From Rhabdaerophilum calidifontis (lineage in GTDB: Bacteria; Pseudomonadota; Alphaproteobacteria; Rhizobiales; Beijerinckiaceae), in NCBI RefSeq assembly GCF_008641065.1, contig NZ_VTRS01000001.1, forward strand, positions 558,001 to 622,000: a stretch of 64,000 nucleotides of DNA. Reading direction: 5' to 3'. The notes under the pieces are model-generated. The model was given only the letters and a program-made list of their open reading frames with translations. It made no database searches and was not told the DNA's origin. The position numbers were made by a program, and so were the translations under genes. This document shows, one piece after another, positions 63,874 through 64,000 of this stretch. The first letter of the stretch is position 1; each line of letters opens with the position of its first letter.

Positions 63874-64000
63874 TCAGATCCCGGTCCGGCTCAGCAGCGC
63901 GGCCGAGAGCGTGCCCTCGTCGAGATAATCGAGTTCCCCGCCCACCGGCACGCCATGGGCCAGCCGCGTCACCGTCACTCCGGCCTCGCCGAGCAGGTCG
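63874..64000 (-). CDS. recR: Recombination protein RecR, C-terminal end (partial)
   Basis: Only the last 42 codons lie in the window. [20 protein letters not shown] is the conserved end of RecR (the Toprim domain tail), the mediator that works with RecF/RecO in gap repair. It ends nine bases before the nucleotidase start. Confidence 0.9.
   Translation of the reverse strand, partial: DLLGEAGVTVTRLAHGVPVGGELDYLDEGTLSAALLSRTGI

Overview
The window is a gene-dense, GC-rich chromosomal stretch of an alphaproteobacterium, most likely of the order Hyphomicrobiales (Rhizobiales). I infer this from several things seen together: an ornithine decarboxylase - GNAT - homospermidine synthase block behind a long structured leader at the place of the alphaproteobacterial speF element, a BBP2_2-type outer membrane porin, DapD-type lysine synthesis, a DUF459 SGNH hydrolase, and many ABC transport operons. 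I see no rRNA, tRNA, CRISPR array, insertion sequence, phage gene or integrase, so this looks like core chromosome rather than a mobile island. Codon use and base composition look even throughout, and as a result most real genes carry long antisense open frames that are artefacts.

Layout. 1-8.8 kb: the C-terminal part of a Kup potassium transporter, an agmatinase/ureohydrolase, an alpha/beta hydrolase on the other strand, and a complete five-gene peptide-type (Dpp/Opp) ABC importer. 8.8-16.9 kb: cell-envelope genes, namely an SGNH hydrolase, an MltB-type lytic transglycosylase, galE, galU, a methyltransferase, a beta-barrel porin and arabinose-5-phosphate isomerase (KDO synthesis). 17-24.8 kb: an NfeD/stomatin pair, a rhomboid protease, a MarR regulator divergent from a hydrolase with two tandem palindromic operators, ferrochelatase, a Tat-exported 5'-nucleotidase-like enzyme and a PaaK-like CoA ligase. 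24.8-31.7 kb: an aminotransferase and a likely sugar-acid or hydroxy-acid catabolic group (IlvD/Edd dehydratase, GNAT, SDR, DenD-like dehydrogenase, 2-hydroxyacid dehydrogenase). 31.8-38.6 kb: a MarR regulator divergent from a copper-type P1B ATPase, then the polyamine block.

38.6-44.6 kb is the most interesting part: a zinc homeostasis region. One perfect Zur-type palindrome sits on the promoter of a small histidine-rich membrane protein gene followed by znuC and znuB; that promoter appears to give a leaderless mRNA. A second AT-rich Zur-type dyad precedes znuA, behind which lie a CobW GTPase with a His-rich linker, a WD40 protein and a 90-residue protein with a conserved-looking Cys pair, all in one direction. 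Together they suggest a two-operon zinc-starvation regulon with two little-known members. 44.7-48.2 kb: a small membrane protein, a gamma-glutamyltransferase family enzyme, and a DUF1007 + NicO-type metal transporter pair.

48.4-60.2 kb: a fused indolepyruvate ferredoxin oxidoreductase, a Crp/Fnr-family regulator, an acyl-CoA ligase and a complete branched-chain-amino-acid-type (Liv) ABC importer; ligase and transporter probably import and activate one carboxylic acid. 60.2-64 kb: two half-size permeases that look like a split ArsP-type permease, a TerB/DUF533 protein, dapD, a HAD pyrimidine 5'-nucleotidase and the C-terminal end of recR. I found no wholly new multi-gene system; the best leads are the zinc regulon members, the ornithine decarboxylase leader and the tandem MarR operators.
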